From Sphingopyxis granuli NBRC 100800 (lineage in GTDB: Bacteria; Pseudomonadota; Alphaproteobacteria; Sphingomonadales; Sphingomonadaceae): a stretch of 64,000 nt of DNA. This document shows, in pieces, positions 26,312-35,240 of this stretch. A program made the translations under genes and the position numbers. Where the stretch lies: NCBI RefSeq assembly GCF_001591045.1, contig NZ_BCUA01000001.1, forward strand, positions 62,001-126,000. Reading direction: 5' to 3'. The first letter of the stretch is position 1. Each line of letters begins with the position of its first letter. Under the pieces are notes generated by a model. The model searched no databases and was not told the origin of the DNA. It saw only the letters and a program-made list of their open reading frames with translations.

Positions 26312-26733
26312 TCACAGCGCCAGCGCCCGGGTGAGGTCACTGTGTGCGAAGGCGCTGGCCATGCGCGTGATCTCGGCCGAGCGGGCGCCGACGGTCTTGG
26401 CGGTATCGCGCCACGTAGCGGTGACAACCGCGACTTCTTTGATGATGGCGCGTGCCTGCGGCAGCGGGAGTGCAAAAAAGCCGATGCAACCTCCAGGAGG
26501 TCGATGTTCGTCGTCAGCACTCGCGCCTTGAGATCGGCCGGGACTGGATTGAGGTCATAGGCGGGAGAGAGCGACCAACCTGCCTTGCCACGCCAGAGGA
26601 AGCCATGGTTGCGCAGATGATCGTCGACATTGGAAATGAGCACGTTGAAGGCGACGCGCCGATAGAGGGCATGAGCGTCCGTCTTCCCTTGCGAGCCATG
26701 TTGCGCGAGGGCATCGACGATCTCCGGGTATCC
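26312..26733 (-). pseudogene. hipA C-terminal remnant with frameshift
   Basis: Read on the minus strand, the piece begins YPEIVDALAQHG, just after an in-frame stop. It continues through LISNVDDHLRNHGFLW and LSPAYDLNP (the HipA kinase catalytic loop and metal-binding segment) to LTTNIDLLEV. Near 26485-26505 the homology jumps to another frame, continuing QARAIIKEVAVVTATWRD to a normal HipA C-terminus ending ALAL and a stop at 26312. The N-terminal two thirds are missing. So this is a truncated and frameshifted HipA-family kinase; the remnant is dead. An intact hipBA pair of a different lineage lies at 50.6-52.1 kb. Confidence 0.8.
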
Positions 26734-26738
26734 TTACC

Positions 26739-27220
26739 AAGCTTGCGCAGCGCACGTCGCACAGCGGCGGGTGGATTATGCGGTGTCGGCATTTGCTGCC
26801 TTCGCACTTCAGATTGGCATATTATGTAGCACGAAGATTACAATATCTCGATCCTGATTGGACTGAAGGGTAGCGAGAGGGCGGGGCGTGGAGAGGACGA
26901 CAAACAACACCAAGCGAGAACAAATCCGGTCCGAGGAATGATTGCGCAGGTCGGCTATCCACGATTTCCGCCTGAAAGCAGGTTAACCGGAAGCGACCCA
27001 ATTGTGGTCGAAACGCCGCTCCGTCATGCCGTCCGACAGCGTTTTTCACCGCGAATTCTTGCAAAATCCGGGTCAGTGCGTCTAAGGGCCAGCCATTCGC
27101 AAGGACCCGGTGGAAACCCGGGTGGCTATCCTGGCCGCCGATCCGCCGGGCAACATCATGCACGTTCATCTCCCCCGCGCGTTCCCGCGCCGTGTGCCTT
27201 GTTGTGGATTCCCTTTTTCG
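26739..27220. other. Intergenic region upstream of the SulP gene
   Basis: About 480 bases with no convincing gene after the hipA remnant. The open frames here are shadows. At 27070-27090 there is GGGTCAGTGCGTC followed by TAAGGGCC, similar to the motif upstream of ppsA (48606-48625). It may be a promoter-proximal regulatory site for the SulP gene, about 130 bases from its start. Confidence 0.35.
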
Positions 27221-28714
27221 ATGACCGAACATGTTTCCCGTTACCGCCAGGAATGGTTTGGCGGTGTGAGCGCGGCGCGCGCTGACATCCTCGCCGGGAT
27301 TGTCGTTGCGCTTGCGCTCATTCCTGAGGCGATAGGCTTCTCGATTATCGCCGGCGTCGACCCTCGGGTCGGACTTTACGCATCGGTCGCTATCGCCATG
27401 GTGATCGCTTTCACGGGCGGGCGACCTGGCATGATCTCGGCCGCGACGGCGGCTGTCGCTGTACTTGTGGGACCGCTCGTGCGCGAGCATGGTGTCGAAT
27501 ACCTCTTCGCGGCAACGATCCTCATGGGTCTTATCCAGATCGTTGCCGGCCTGCTTCGACTGGACCTGCTGATGCAGTTCGTGTCGCGCTCCGTCATCAC
27601 CGGCTTCGTCAACGCACTGGCCATCCTCATCTTCCTCGCGCAGTTGCCGCAGCTTATCGGCGTCGGCTGGGAAACCTACGCCATGGTCGCGGGCGGCCTG
27701 GCGATCATCTACCTGTTTCCACGGTTGACGACCGCCGTGCCATCCCCGCTCGTCGCCATTCTTGTGCTGAGCGCAATCAGCATCGGTCTTGGCCTTTCCG
27801 TCCATACCGTGGGCGACATGGGCAAGCTGCCCGAGGGGTTGCCGAGCTTTGCCTTTCCGCAAGTGCCGCTGACCCTGGAAACGCTGCAGATCATCTTTCC
27901 TTATTCCATTACAATGGCCGCAGTCGGCCTTCTGGAGTCACTGCTCACTGCGCAGATCGTCGACGACATGACCGATACCGACAGCGATAAGCGCCGGGAA
28001 TGCGCCGGCCAGGGCAGCGCTAATATTGTCGCGGCGTTGCTGGGCGGCATGGGTGGCTGCGCGATGATTGGGCAGTCCGTGATCAATGTCACCTCTGGCG
28101 GGCGCAGGCGCCTTTCAACGTTCGTGGCGGGGGCGTTCCTGCTATTCCTTCTTGCGGTGCTTGGCCCGTGGGTCGGCAGGATTCCCATGCCAGCGCTGGT
28201 TGCGGTGATGATTATGGTGTCGATCGGCACGTTCAGCTGGAATTCGATCCCAAACCTTCGCCGCCATCCGCCGGCCTCGTCGGTGGTAATGGTCGCCACA
28301 GTTGTGGTGGTGGTGGCGACGCACGATCTTTCGCTTGGGGTGCTTACGGGCGTATTGCTCTCGGGCATCTTCTTTGCCGGCAAGGTCCGCCGTATGTTCG
28401 CGGTCGAACGTTCGATGGTCGAGGACGGCGGCGCGGTGCTCTACCGCGTTAGCGGCGAGATTTTCTTTGCCTCGGTGGACCGCTTCACCAGTGCCTTTGA
28501 CGCAGAAGCGGGGCGACCCGTCATCATCGACGTATCGGCGGCGCACTTTTGGGACATTTCCGGCGTGGGGGCGTTGGACAAAATCATCGCGCGCCTGCGG
28601 CGCGACGGCTCGGATGTAGAGGTGATCGGCTACAACAAGGCTAGCGCGGACCTGGTGGATCGCTTCGCGATGCACGACAAGACCGGCGTCGAGCTGGGTG
28701 CCGTGCCACATTAA
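27221..28714 (+). CDS. SulP-family inorganic anion transporter with STAS domain
   Basis: 497 residues. The membrane domain has about 10-12 helices starting at residue ~20 with the family hallmark [35 protein letters not shown]-terminal STAS domain (about 400-490) has [19 protein letters not shown]. SulP proteins move sulfate, bicarbonate or other anions across the inner membrane; the substrate is not decidable here. The start at 27221 ([12 protein letters not shown]) matches the usual N-terminus; an in-frame ATG at 27158 would add a Pro/Arg-rich leader. Ribosome-site evidence is weak for both. It stands alone between a decayed hipA and a hypothetical on the other strand. Confidence 0.9.
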   Translation: MTEHVSRYRQEWFGGVSAARADILAGIVVALALIPEAIGFSIIAGVDPRVGLYASVAIAMVIAFTGGRPGMISAATAAVAVLVGPLVREHGVEYLFAATILMGLIQIVAGLLRLDLLMQFVSRSVITGFVNALAILIFLAQLPQLIGVGWETYAMVAGGLAIIYLFPRLTTAVPSPLVAILVLSAISIGLGLSVHTVGDMGKLPEGLPSFAFPQVPLTLETLQIIFPYSITMAAVGLLESLLTAQIVDDMTDTDSDKRRECAGQGSANIVAALLGGMGGCAMIGQSVINVTSGGRRRLSTFVAGAFLLFLLAVLGPWVGRIPMPALVAVMIMVSIGTFSWNSIPNLRRHPPASSVVMVATVVVVVATHDLSLGVLTGVLLSGIFFAGKVRRMFAVERSMVEDGGAVLYRVSGEIFFASVDRFTSAFDAEAGRPVIIDVSAAHFWDISGVGALDKIIARLRRDGSDVEVIGYNKASADLVDRFAMHDKTGVELGAVPH

Positions 28715-28721
28715 GCAGCAG

Positions 28722-28746
28722 GGAATTGCGCTTGCGCGCAAATTCC
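28722..28746 (+). terminator. Possible terminator hairpin after the SulP gene
   Basis: GGAATTGCGC pairs with GCGCAAATTCC across a TTGC loop (one bulged base), eight bases after the stop. No clear T-tract follows, so strength is uncertain. Confidence 0.4.
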
Positions 28747-28916
28747 TCGTGGGCAGACGGTCCGTTTGCCATCCCAAAATGATCATTGATCGCGAGGAAA
28801 AGTGTGCTTGAAAGCGGACTTCTCACCGACCTAAAGATACCGGCCAGTGCCCATGCCGTAAGGAACTGGACAGGTTGGACACTCGACAGCCGGTCGGTGT
28901 CGGCGCGGCTTGGAGA

Positions 28917-29795
28917 TTACAGCAGGGTTTTTCCGAGCCAGCGGATAAAGGTGCCATCCGCCCAGTTCGCCGACGTCACCAGAAAATCGATTGGCGGGGG
29001 ATTGACGGCGGACTGGTCGGGCCGTTCATCGCCGGTGACCCCCAGGCGAATTTCGCGGATCGTACGGCCCGGCAAGGAGAGGCTCAGCGTGAGCCGTGTC
29101 GGCCCTGTGCCAGAAAACGGTAATTCGCGCCGGATTGCGCATTCGGCGCCGTGGGCGTCAAGCGCCACCTGGAGATGCTCGAGCGCACGGAGCACGTCAC
29201 GGTCGAGGCTTGTGGATACGGGAACGAAGCGGCGGGCATGGTAGATCGGCATCGCACAGGCTTTGACGGCCTGTGCCCGGCCATCCGCGGTGGCCTCGCA
29301 CCGGATGAGGGCCAGAAAGGGGCCGCCGGCTGCTTCATGGGCTATCTCGATACTATCCCGGACGCGGAGAGGTTGCCTTTGCGGTAAATAGAGCAGGGGC
29401 GACCGGGCATCGACCGCGTAGAGGAGCAGAAAGCCTGGGATGGCGTGCCCGGGAGGTCCGCCGCGGATCAGCGTTGACGCGACCTCGCCAGAGCGGAGGG
29501 GCGCGGCGTGGGTCCACAGATGGTCGGCCAGGCTCATACCGGGGACCACTTCGAAATCCCGGGCGGCCACACGCAGCGCGTCGAACGCGTCTGTTATGGA
29601 CGGATGGTCTGGAGCAGCGGCGGGCGCTGGAATGATGTGCCGGCCGGAGGCGCCAATCAGACCTTCGAGTAGCGCAGCGAGGTCGTTTGCGGGGGAGAAA
29701 TTGTTCACTCCGGGAAGGGGAGGAACGCCGTCGTCCACCGACAGAAAGAATGGTCGTCGGCGAGAATCCGGCGGTGATGGATTCTTTTCGATCAC
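28917..29795 (-). CDS. Shortened paralogue of the 2919-4214 protein, unknown function
   Basis: 292 residues, starting with GTG at 29795. It aligns by eye with the C-terminal two thirds of the 2.9-4.2 kb protein. Shared blocks are SITDAF against SISDEF; FEVVPGMSL against IEIAPGIEL; LWTHAAPL against FWTHAQAL; PPGHA..GFLLLYA against PRGHA..AFLALFA; GGPFLALI against KGPYLVLI; and ARRFVPVSTSLDRDVLRAL against GRRFMPVDSEFERAVLRDL. It lacks the N-terminal Cys/His region, and the nuclease-like PDFLLE...VEAMG block is degenerate (LTLSLSL...RLGVTGD). It is probably a diverged copy that has lost any enzymatic activity. No clear operon partner. Confidence 0.6.
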   Translation of the reverse strand: MIEKNPSPPDSRRRPFFLSVDDGVPPLPGVNNFSPANDLAALLEGLIGASGRHIIPAPAAAPDHPSITDAFDALRVAARDFEVVPGMSLADHLWTHAAPLRSGEVASTLIRGGPPGHAIPGFLLLYAVDARSPLLYLPQRQPLRVRDSIEIAHEAAGGPFLALIRCEATADGRAQAVKACAMPIYHARRFVPVSTSLDRDVLRALEHLQVALDAHGAECAIRRELPFSGTGPTRLTLSLSLPGRTIREIRLGVTGDERPDQSAVNPPPIDFLVTSANWADGTFIRWLGKTLL

Positions 29796-29930
29796 GTTGG
29801 CTGCCCATCTCGCTCTGAAGATTTGAGCCTGGGGCCTGGTTCGTGACTCACAAAATGTAGCCTTGTAGTTCGGTCGCGGCCTGGGCCGCGAGAGGCCACC
29901 GGTCTGTTCACAAGATGCGCTGAAAGGTGG

Positions 29931-30257
29931 TCACTGCTCGCTACGCGCGCATTCGATGCAAAGCGCCGCCTCGGGTCGGACCGCGAGGCGTGCGGCTGCG
30001 ATGGTGGCGCCGCAACGGACGCATTCACCGTAGGTGCCCTTCTCGATCCTTTCGAGAGCGCGGCTCACAGATGCGATCTGGCGGTCGATGAGGGCGGCCT
30101 GGCCCTCGAGCGCGGCATCGTCTTCCATTTCCACCGCCTGTTCGGAGGAATCGGCATTCAGCGGTTCCGCGAGGTCGGTCTCGACCCGAGCCTGCCTGCC
30201 GCGAAGTTCGGCGAGTTGTTCTTCAAGCCGGGTCTTGACGGCGGCGAGGTCGCTCAT
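29931..30257 (-). CDS. DksA/TraR-family zinc-finger protein
   Basis: 108 residues. A coiled-coil N-terminal half has an acidic tip (MEDDAALEG near 44-52) and is followed by a C4 zinc finger formed by C79, C82, C100 and C103. DksA-type proteins enter the secondary channel of RNA polymerase and modulate promoters, often with ppGpp; shorter TraR-type versions are carried by conjugative elements. This one is intermediate in size. AAGGA lies 11 bases before the ATG. It neighbours a small helical protein and stress genes, so it may coordinate a stress response. Confidence 0.85.
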   Translation of the reverse strand: MSDLAAVKTRLEEQLAELRGRQARVETDLAEPLNADSSEQAVEMEDDAALEGQAALIDRQIASVSRALERIEKGTYGECVRCGATIAAARLAVRPEAALCIECARSEQ

Positions 30258-30333
30258 TCGGTCGTTCCTTCACATGCGTACGCCGTCCACCGAGGGTGGG
30301 GCTAAGGGCGCGGAATTGCAGCGGGCAGGCCGC

Positions 30334-30570
30334 TCAAATGGCCTGCTTCAGGCGCTGATATGCGGCGCGAAGTTCATTGCCGAGGCTTTGCAGGGCTGCC
30401 TTGATGCCCTCGCCGCTCTTGTGAAGACCAGCCTCCGCGACGAAGCGGTTCCACTTGGCTTCGATTTCTTCCCACTCTTGCTTTGTTTCCATGGTCCCGA
30501 GGTGGACCTGAACCTTGGCTTCGTCCCTGAGCTTGGCGAGATCCGCCTTCAGGCCATCAAGTGCGCTCAT
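30334..30570 (-). CDS. Small helical hypothetical protein (78 aa)
   Basis: A charged, entirely helical protein (ALDGLKADLAKLRDEAKVQ followed by EEIEAKWNRFVAEAG), with heptad-like spacing suggesting a helical bundle or coiled coil. The GGGAGAAA upstream of the ATG is a good ribosome site. It is 76 bases upstream of the DksA-like gene on the same strand and may share its transcript. I recognise no family. Upstream (30639) lies a TACGTA palindrome. Confidence 0.6.
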   Translation of the reverse strand: MSALDGLKADLAKLRDEAKVQVHLGTMETKQEWEEIEAKWNRFVAEAGLHKSGEGIKAALQSLGNELRAAYQRLKQAI

Positions 30571-30737
30571 GTCATTTCTCCCTGGCCGGCAAAGCGCCGC
30601 AGCCTCATTTCACTACCGAACGAGGACAACGGACGCGCTACGTAATGCACCGGATGCCGGTGCCACCAGCCTGCCGCCGCTTGTTCATCCGATGCGCGCA
30701 TGTGGTGCCCAATCGTCGATCCGGCTCGGGAAAGTGC

Positions 30738-31367
30738 CTAGCGCTTCGGAGGTTTGGGCTGCTGCAAGCGGATTGCGGAAAGCAGCGTGCCGAGTTGCTT
30801 TCGTGCTTCGGCGGCCTGGCTTTCGGGGTAGGCTGCGGTCATTCGTCCGCTCCAGTAGCCATAGTTTACGGTTGTAAGACTGAAATGCCAGGGTTTGCTG
30901 TCCCGCGCCCCGGTGAATGTGCCGCGATAGGCGTCGAGACGGCGTTGGTTGGGGATTTTTGTGGGACCCTGCGAGAGCAGTGTCGGGGCCGAGAAATGGG
31001 ACATCGTGGACTGCCGCATGATCTCATAATGATCATGCGCGGACATATCCTCGATGTGGACTACGGCGATGCGCACGACGATGCGGTCGCTACCTGCACC
31101 CAGTGGCCGATCATAACCCACAGCGATATATTCGCCGCCAGGGTCGAAGGCACGTTCGCGCAGTCGGATGAATCCAGCGAATTCGGTCGGAAAACGAAGG
31201 CCGCTTGCGGTGTGGACAAGAGTTGTCCCATCAGGCGCGAGGACGAAGCCATCCGGAATCTCGGTCGCGGCCGCGATGGCCGCCAGCGGTTGTTCGGCTG
31301 CGATGGATGGCGTGGCCAGAAACAGGCTGGAAAAGGCAAGTGGTCGGAGAGCGGAAAATAGCGTCAC
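30738..31367 (-). CDS. Secreted hypothetical protein (209 aa)
   Basis: Starts at GTG 31367 with a signal peptide (LRPLAFSSLFLATPSIAA, cleavage near residue 24). The mature domain has mixed strands and helices, a hydrophobic core, a segment IRLRERAFDPGGEYIAVGYDRP and a C-terminal basic tail (QQPKPPKR). No cysteine pair or catalytic motif is evident. Predicted periplasmic. A TACGTAG site lies 85 bases upstream of the start. I cannot name a family. Confidence 0.6.
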   Translation of the reverse strand: MTLFSALRPLAFSSLFLATPSIAAEQPLAAIAAATEIPDGFVLAPDGTTLVHTASGLRFPTEFAGFIRLRERAFDPGGEYIAVGYDRPLGAGSDRIVVRIAVVHIEDMSAHDHYEIMRQSTMSHFSAPTLLSQGPTKIPNQRRLDAYRGTFTGARDSKPWHFSLTTVNYGYWSGRMTAAYPESQAAEARKQLGTLLSAIRLQQPKPPKR

Positions 31368-31537
31368 GGCGAGATCCTGGCTGGAAGGGCCTGCGGGCAG
31401 CGGATATTTTTCCTGTTATCGGCGGCAAGGCGCAATCGGAACTGGGAACTATACGTAGCGTCGCGCTGAGTGCCAAGCTTTGCCGGGTACTGGCGGCGGG
31501 ATTTCACCAAGTTTGCGGTACAGTGGAGGTGGATGCG

Positions 31538-31984
31538 ATGCTTGCAGGAACAGTACAATCGTACTTGCCAGGCTCGGTCTCGGTTGATCCGCCCACAATT
31601 TTGTCGGCGCCATCTACAGGCGGGGCCTATGCCTTGATGCTTGAGCTTGCCGAACCCGTGATCTTTTGTCGATCGAATGAACTGCATCAATTTGAGCCCG
31701 GGCGCTATGTTTATGCCGGGAGCGCCTATGGCCCGGGCGGCATGAGAGCGAGAGTGGGTCGCCACTTTCGGAAAGGCGAGGTGATCCGATGGCACATCGA
31801 CCATCTCACCCGTCGGGCCGCGACGCTGCAGGCGATCCTGATCGAGGGCGGGCCCGAATGTGATATCGTCAAAGCTCTGGTTGCTACCGGAGAATGTCGA
31901 ATTCCCCTGCGAGGCTTCGGGAGCACCGATTGCAGGCGCTGTCGTTCCCATTTGCTCCAGTGGCGCACTGGAAGCTGCGGGTAA
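31538..31984 (+). CDS. GIY-YIG nuclease-like protein (DUF123 type)
   Basis: 148 residues. The pattern is a GAYALMLEL strand, then GRYVYAGSA with the YxG element, followed by RARVGRHFR, the WHIDHLT segment and a C-terminal FGSTDCRRCRSHL. This is the DUF123 arrangement, a GIY-YIG-like fold that also occurs fused to endonuclease III-type proteins. Family knowledge: the nuclease activity of stand-alone DUF123 proteins is not well established. ATG 31538 has GGAGGTGG six bases upstream; the longer frame from 31205 crosses the promoter of the divergent gene. It may be transcribed with the Usp gene that follows. Confidence 0.8.
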   Translation: MLAGTVQSYLPGSVSVDPPTILSAPSTGGAYALMLELAEPVIFCRSNELHQFEPGRYVYAGSAYGPGGMRARVGRHFRKGEVIRWHIDHLTRRAATLQAILIEGGPECDIVKALVATGECRIPLRGFGSTDCRRCRSHLLQWRTGSCG

Positions 31985-32162
31985 ACGGGCGAGGACCAAT
32001 TGGCCTGACCTTGCTTCAGGCATCTGTCCCATATGCGGAATACTGGCCCCAGGGGCGATCCAATCGCCCGGCAGGTATGTGATGGGCGTCAGGCTCCGGA
32101 ACTTTACGGATCGGTTGGTCGCCAGCCATGTGCCACAGGAACGGGGAAGTTGGAGGAAAACG

Positions 32163-32999
32163 ATGACCGTGCGAGATATTCTGCTGCAGGCCAACACGCA
32201 TCCCGAGCCGACTCCGGAGTGGGCGATCGACAGGGTCAGGGAGCTTGCCGCTCGCCTTGGCGCGAGGGTGTTCCTTGGGGTCTGCCAGGTTCACATTCCT
32301 CGCGTCTCGAACTGGCTGGCGAACAAGCTGCTGAACATCGATGGCATGATCGCCGGCGAGAACAAGAAGAGCGGGGTCAATGCGGACGCGCTCATGGAAA
32401 CCTTCAAGGCCAGGGTGCCCGCCGATCAACTCGGCGAGACATTCGTCATAAACTGCCCGGGTACGGTGACCCATTGGCAGCTTGCCGTGCGGGCGAGGAC
32501 CCATGATCTCACTGTCGTTCCGGTCTATGGGCATGCGGAGACGATCTCGGTGGCCGAAGGCCTGGTCTTCGAAAGCGGCCGTCCGGTTCTGTTGCTGCCC
32601 GAGGTGACCGTGCCCGAGTTCAAGTTCGACAGGATCGCCGTCGCCTGGGATGGGAGCAGCGTCGCGGCGCGGGCCCTGTCTGACGCGATGCCGCTGTTGC
32701 GGCAGGCAAGTTCGGTGGCGATCGTGCAGATCACGGGTGAGAAGGATCTGTCGAAGGCTGCGGACCCGGCGGAGGCGGTCCGCAATCTGAAGCTCCACGG
32801 CATTGCGGCCGAGGTGGTGGCAGTCGAACTGGAAGAGCGCGATGCGGCGACAACGCTCCAGGCCTATTGCGAACGCGACGGCCGCGAACTGCTGGTCATG
32901 GGTGCGTTCGGGCACTCACGGGCGCGTGAGTTCGTGCTGGGGGGCGTGACGCGATCCGTTCTCGATGCGCCGAAGCTGCCGATATTTATCTCGCACTGA
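32163..32999 (+). CDS. Universal stress protein, tandem Usp domains
   Basis: 278 residues. Two Usp-like halves: the N-terminal half is divergent, while the C-terminal half (from about 155) keeps the nucleotide-binding G-x2-G-x9-G pattern in LLVMGAFGHSRAREFVLGG. Usp proteins are cytosolic and induced by starvation, redox or low-oxygen stress. The start has TTGGAGGAAAA five bases upstream. It is one of three Usp proteins in this 18-kb stretch, which suggests a shared stress regulon. Confidence 0.88.
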   Translation: MTVRDILLQANTHPEPTPEWAIDRVRELAARLGARVFLGVCQVHIPRVSNWLANKLLNIDGMIAGENKKSGVNADALMETFKARVPADQLGETFVINCPGTVTHWQLAVRARTHDLTVVPVYGHAETISVAEGLVFESGRPVLLLPEVTVPEFKFDRIAVAWDGSSVAARALSDAMPLLRQASSVAIVQITGEKDLSKAADPAEAVRNLKLHGIAAEVVAVELEERDAATTLQAYCERDGRELLVMGAFGHSRAREFVLGGVTRSVLDAPKLPIFISH

Positions 33000-33388
33000 C
33001 CTTCAGAACCCTTGCGAGAAGACCTGGCACGTTGCCCATTTGCGGGGCTGGAAGGGCGCCGCCGCTTCCAGCCACACCGCGACCAATTCCGACACCCGCT
33101 GTTCCGCCGCAGTGGACGGTGGCGGCTCTGGCCTCTTGAATTTCGCAAAGGGACCGGAAAGGCGGTGGTAGCCGAAATTGGTCTACCGCCCCGCATACAA
33201 GAAGTGATGCTCTATCGGCGTCTTGTCTATCAAGCGGTTCTGAAACGGCCCAGCTATTATCGGCCGGGGTCGCCGTCGTCCAAGAACCGCCATCTTCGAA
33301 GCCGGATGTTCACCGTCATGCGCTATGAGTTTGCCGTGATGATACGATATCGACCGTGTGAAGCGCGAGCCGTTGCAAGAGGATATGC
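33000..33388. other. Gap without a confident gene
   Basis: About 390 bases. Frames such as 33012-33404 on the plus strand are basic and Arg-rich and have no ribosome site or recognisable fold. Promoter for the CYTH gene is presumably within the last 100 bases. Confidence 0.4.
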
Positions 33389-34375
33389 ATGGCGGATGAA
33401 ATAGAATTGAAGCTCGACCTGACGCCGGAGGCGGCGGATGCGCTCGAAGCCGCCACCGTGCTGCCGGGCGATCCCGGCATCGCCGAGCAGCGGTCGGTCT
33501 ATTTCGATACGCTCGACCACCAGCTGTCGAAGACCGGGCTTTCGCTTCGCATCCGCCGTTCAGGCAGCAAGCGCCTCCAGACGATCAAGGCGGACGGTGC
33601 CAGCGCCGCCGGGCTGTTCGCGCGCTCTGAATGGGAACGCCCTGTCAGCAACGATACGCCGGTTCTCGACGACACGACACCAATCCGGGCGGTGCTCGGC
33701 GATGCGGCGGATGCCATTACCCCGGTGTTCGAGGTGCGGATCGAGCGGCGCACATGGATCATCAGCGAAGGCGGCGCGACGATCGAACTGGTGCTGGATA
33801 GCGGCGAGGTAGTGGCCGGCGAGAGAACCTCTCCGATCTGCGAGATCGAGTTGGAGCTGAAGCAGGGCGACCCCGGCGCGCTCTTCGCGTTCGCCCGCCG
33901 CATCGACGCGGTCGCGCCCGCCCGTCTCGGCGTGCAAAGCAAGGCCGAGCGGGGCTATCGGCTCACCGGCCCAGCCCCGACGATGGTCAAGGCTGAGCTG
34001 GTGAAGCTCGCCGCCGGGATGACGGCGGCTGATGCGTTCCGGCATATCGCCCAGAGCTGCGTGCGGCAGTTTCGGTTGAATGAGGCGTTGCTGCTCGCTG
34101 GCCGGGACGCGGGCGCGCTGCACCAGGTGCGGGTGGCGCTGCGGCGTCTGCGCTCCGCCTTCTCGATCTTCAAGCCGGTGATCGGCGGAGATGCTCATAC
34201 GCCACTGGGCGATGAACTGCGCTGGCTTGCCTCGGAACTGGCCAATGCCCGCAATCTCGACGTGTTGCTCGAACGCGCCAAACCTGGCGCGTTGCGTGAC
34301 CGTATCGCGGCGGCGCGCGAGGCGGCCTATGACGCGGTCGGAGAGGTACTGGCGTCGGCGCGCGTGCGGGCGTAG
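33389..34375 (+). CDS. CYTH-CHAD protein, N-terminal part ending at in-frame amber codon
   Basis: 328 residues. The CYTH domain (about 1-200) has the metal-binding E4-I-E6-L-K8 pattern at its N-terminus and further acidic strands (FEVRIERR, CEIELELK). It acts on triphosphate compounds in related enzymes; many members bind polyphosphate. A CHAD domain begins near residue 220 (LHQVRVALRRLRSAF, the histidine helix) but the frame stops at TAG 34373-34375. The same frame continues without a shift to 34846 and encodes the remaining CHAD helices. So this is either one gene interrupted by an amber mutation or a case of readthrough. AGAGGAT precedes the ATG. Confidence 0.8.
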   Translation: MADEIELKLDLTPEAADALEAATVLPGDPGIAEQRSVYFDTLDHQLSKTGLSLRIRRSGSKRLQTIKADGASAAGLFARSEWERPVSNDTPVLDDTTPIRAVLGDAADAITPVFEVRIERRTWIISEGGATIELVLDSGEVVAGERTSPICEIELELKQGDPGALFAFARRIDAVAPARLGVQSKAERGYRLTGPAPTMVKAELVKLAAGMTAADAFRHIAQSCVRQFRLNEALLLAGRDAGALHQVRVALRRLRSAFSIFKPVIGGDAHTPLGDELRWLASELANARNLDVLLERAKPGALRDRIAAAREAAYDAVGEVLASARVRA

Positions 34376-34846
34376 ATGCTCGACCTGGCGGAATGGGCCG
34401 CAAGCGGCGACTGGCAGGGCGCGCCCGACACCATGACGGCCCCCGATCAGCCGGCGCGCGACTTCGCGATCTCCGCGCTCGACCGGTTTCGACGCAAGGT
34501 GAAGAGGGACGGGCGCGATCTCGCCCATATCGAGGACGAGGCCCGCCACGAGGTTCGCAAGGATGCCAAGAAGCTGCGCTATGCCTCGGAATTCTTCACA
34601 AGCCTGTTCGACCGCAAGCGCGAGCGGCGGCGGCACAAGAAGTTCGTCGCGGCGCTGGAAGGCGTCCAGGACAAGCTCGGCGCGCTCAACGATCTTGCGA
34701 CTGCGCCGCAGCTATTGGAACAACTTGGCCTTGCCGATGATCCCGATGCCGCCCGGCTGCTGGCCGGCGGTAAGCGCAAAGCGCTGCTGGAGGCGGCCGC
34801 CGAGGCCCATGAGGATCTGATCGACGTGAAGCGCTTTTGGCGCTGA
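34376..34846 (+). pseudogene. C-terminal half of the interrupted CHAD domain
   Basis: 156 residues in exactly the same frame as the CYTH-CHAD gene, immediately after its TAG. The sequence is normal CHAD: ARHEVRKDAKKLRYASEFF carries the second conserved His/basic helix, followed by FVAALEGVQDKLGALNDL. Without the stop the two parts make a typical protein of about 485 residues. An in-frame ATG directly follows the TAG, so a separate polypeptide is conceivable, but no ribosome site is apparent. Most simply it is the lost 3' part of a gene. Confidence 0.7.
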
Positions 34847-35240
34847 GCGCCGATCGTGAGCGTTCCTGTGATGCGGGCCTTCCGCGCTGGGGACGCTCGA
34901 GGCTCAATCTCGTCGCCCGCTTCAGGTCGCGGTCCCAATCGGCGGATGAACGTCACGCGGCGCGATCCAATCGAACAGCGGTCGCTCCACAGCCCTTCAC
35001 GATCCGCAACTGCGCCAGCGCCTGCTGGTCCGCTACAGCATTGAACGGCTTGTCATCGAGACATGATGAACGAGGACAAAGCCTGATAGCCGCTCCACAA
35101 GAGGGGTAGGGTCGATGCCGCTGCCAGAAACACGCATTCGATTTCGAGAACTGTGGGGCGGCGCATCATTCAGCTTTTCAACTGCCGAGTGGCAATATTG
35201 CGCAGTCCGCTTCGTGCCGGATATGCCTCCATGACGAGCA
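34847..35240. other. Gap without a confident gene
   Basis: About 390 bases between a plus-strand and a minus-strand gene that converge. No recognisable frame, repeat or clear terminator was found. Confidence 0.4.

Noticed and set aside
33012-33404. 130-residue plus-strand frame before the CYTH gene
   Set aside because: Arg-rich, no ribosome site, overlaps the CYTH start, no recognisable fold.
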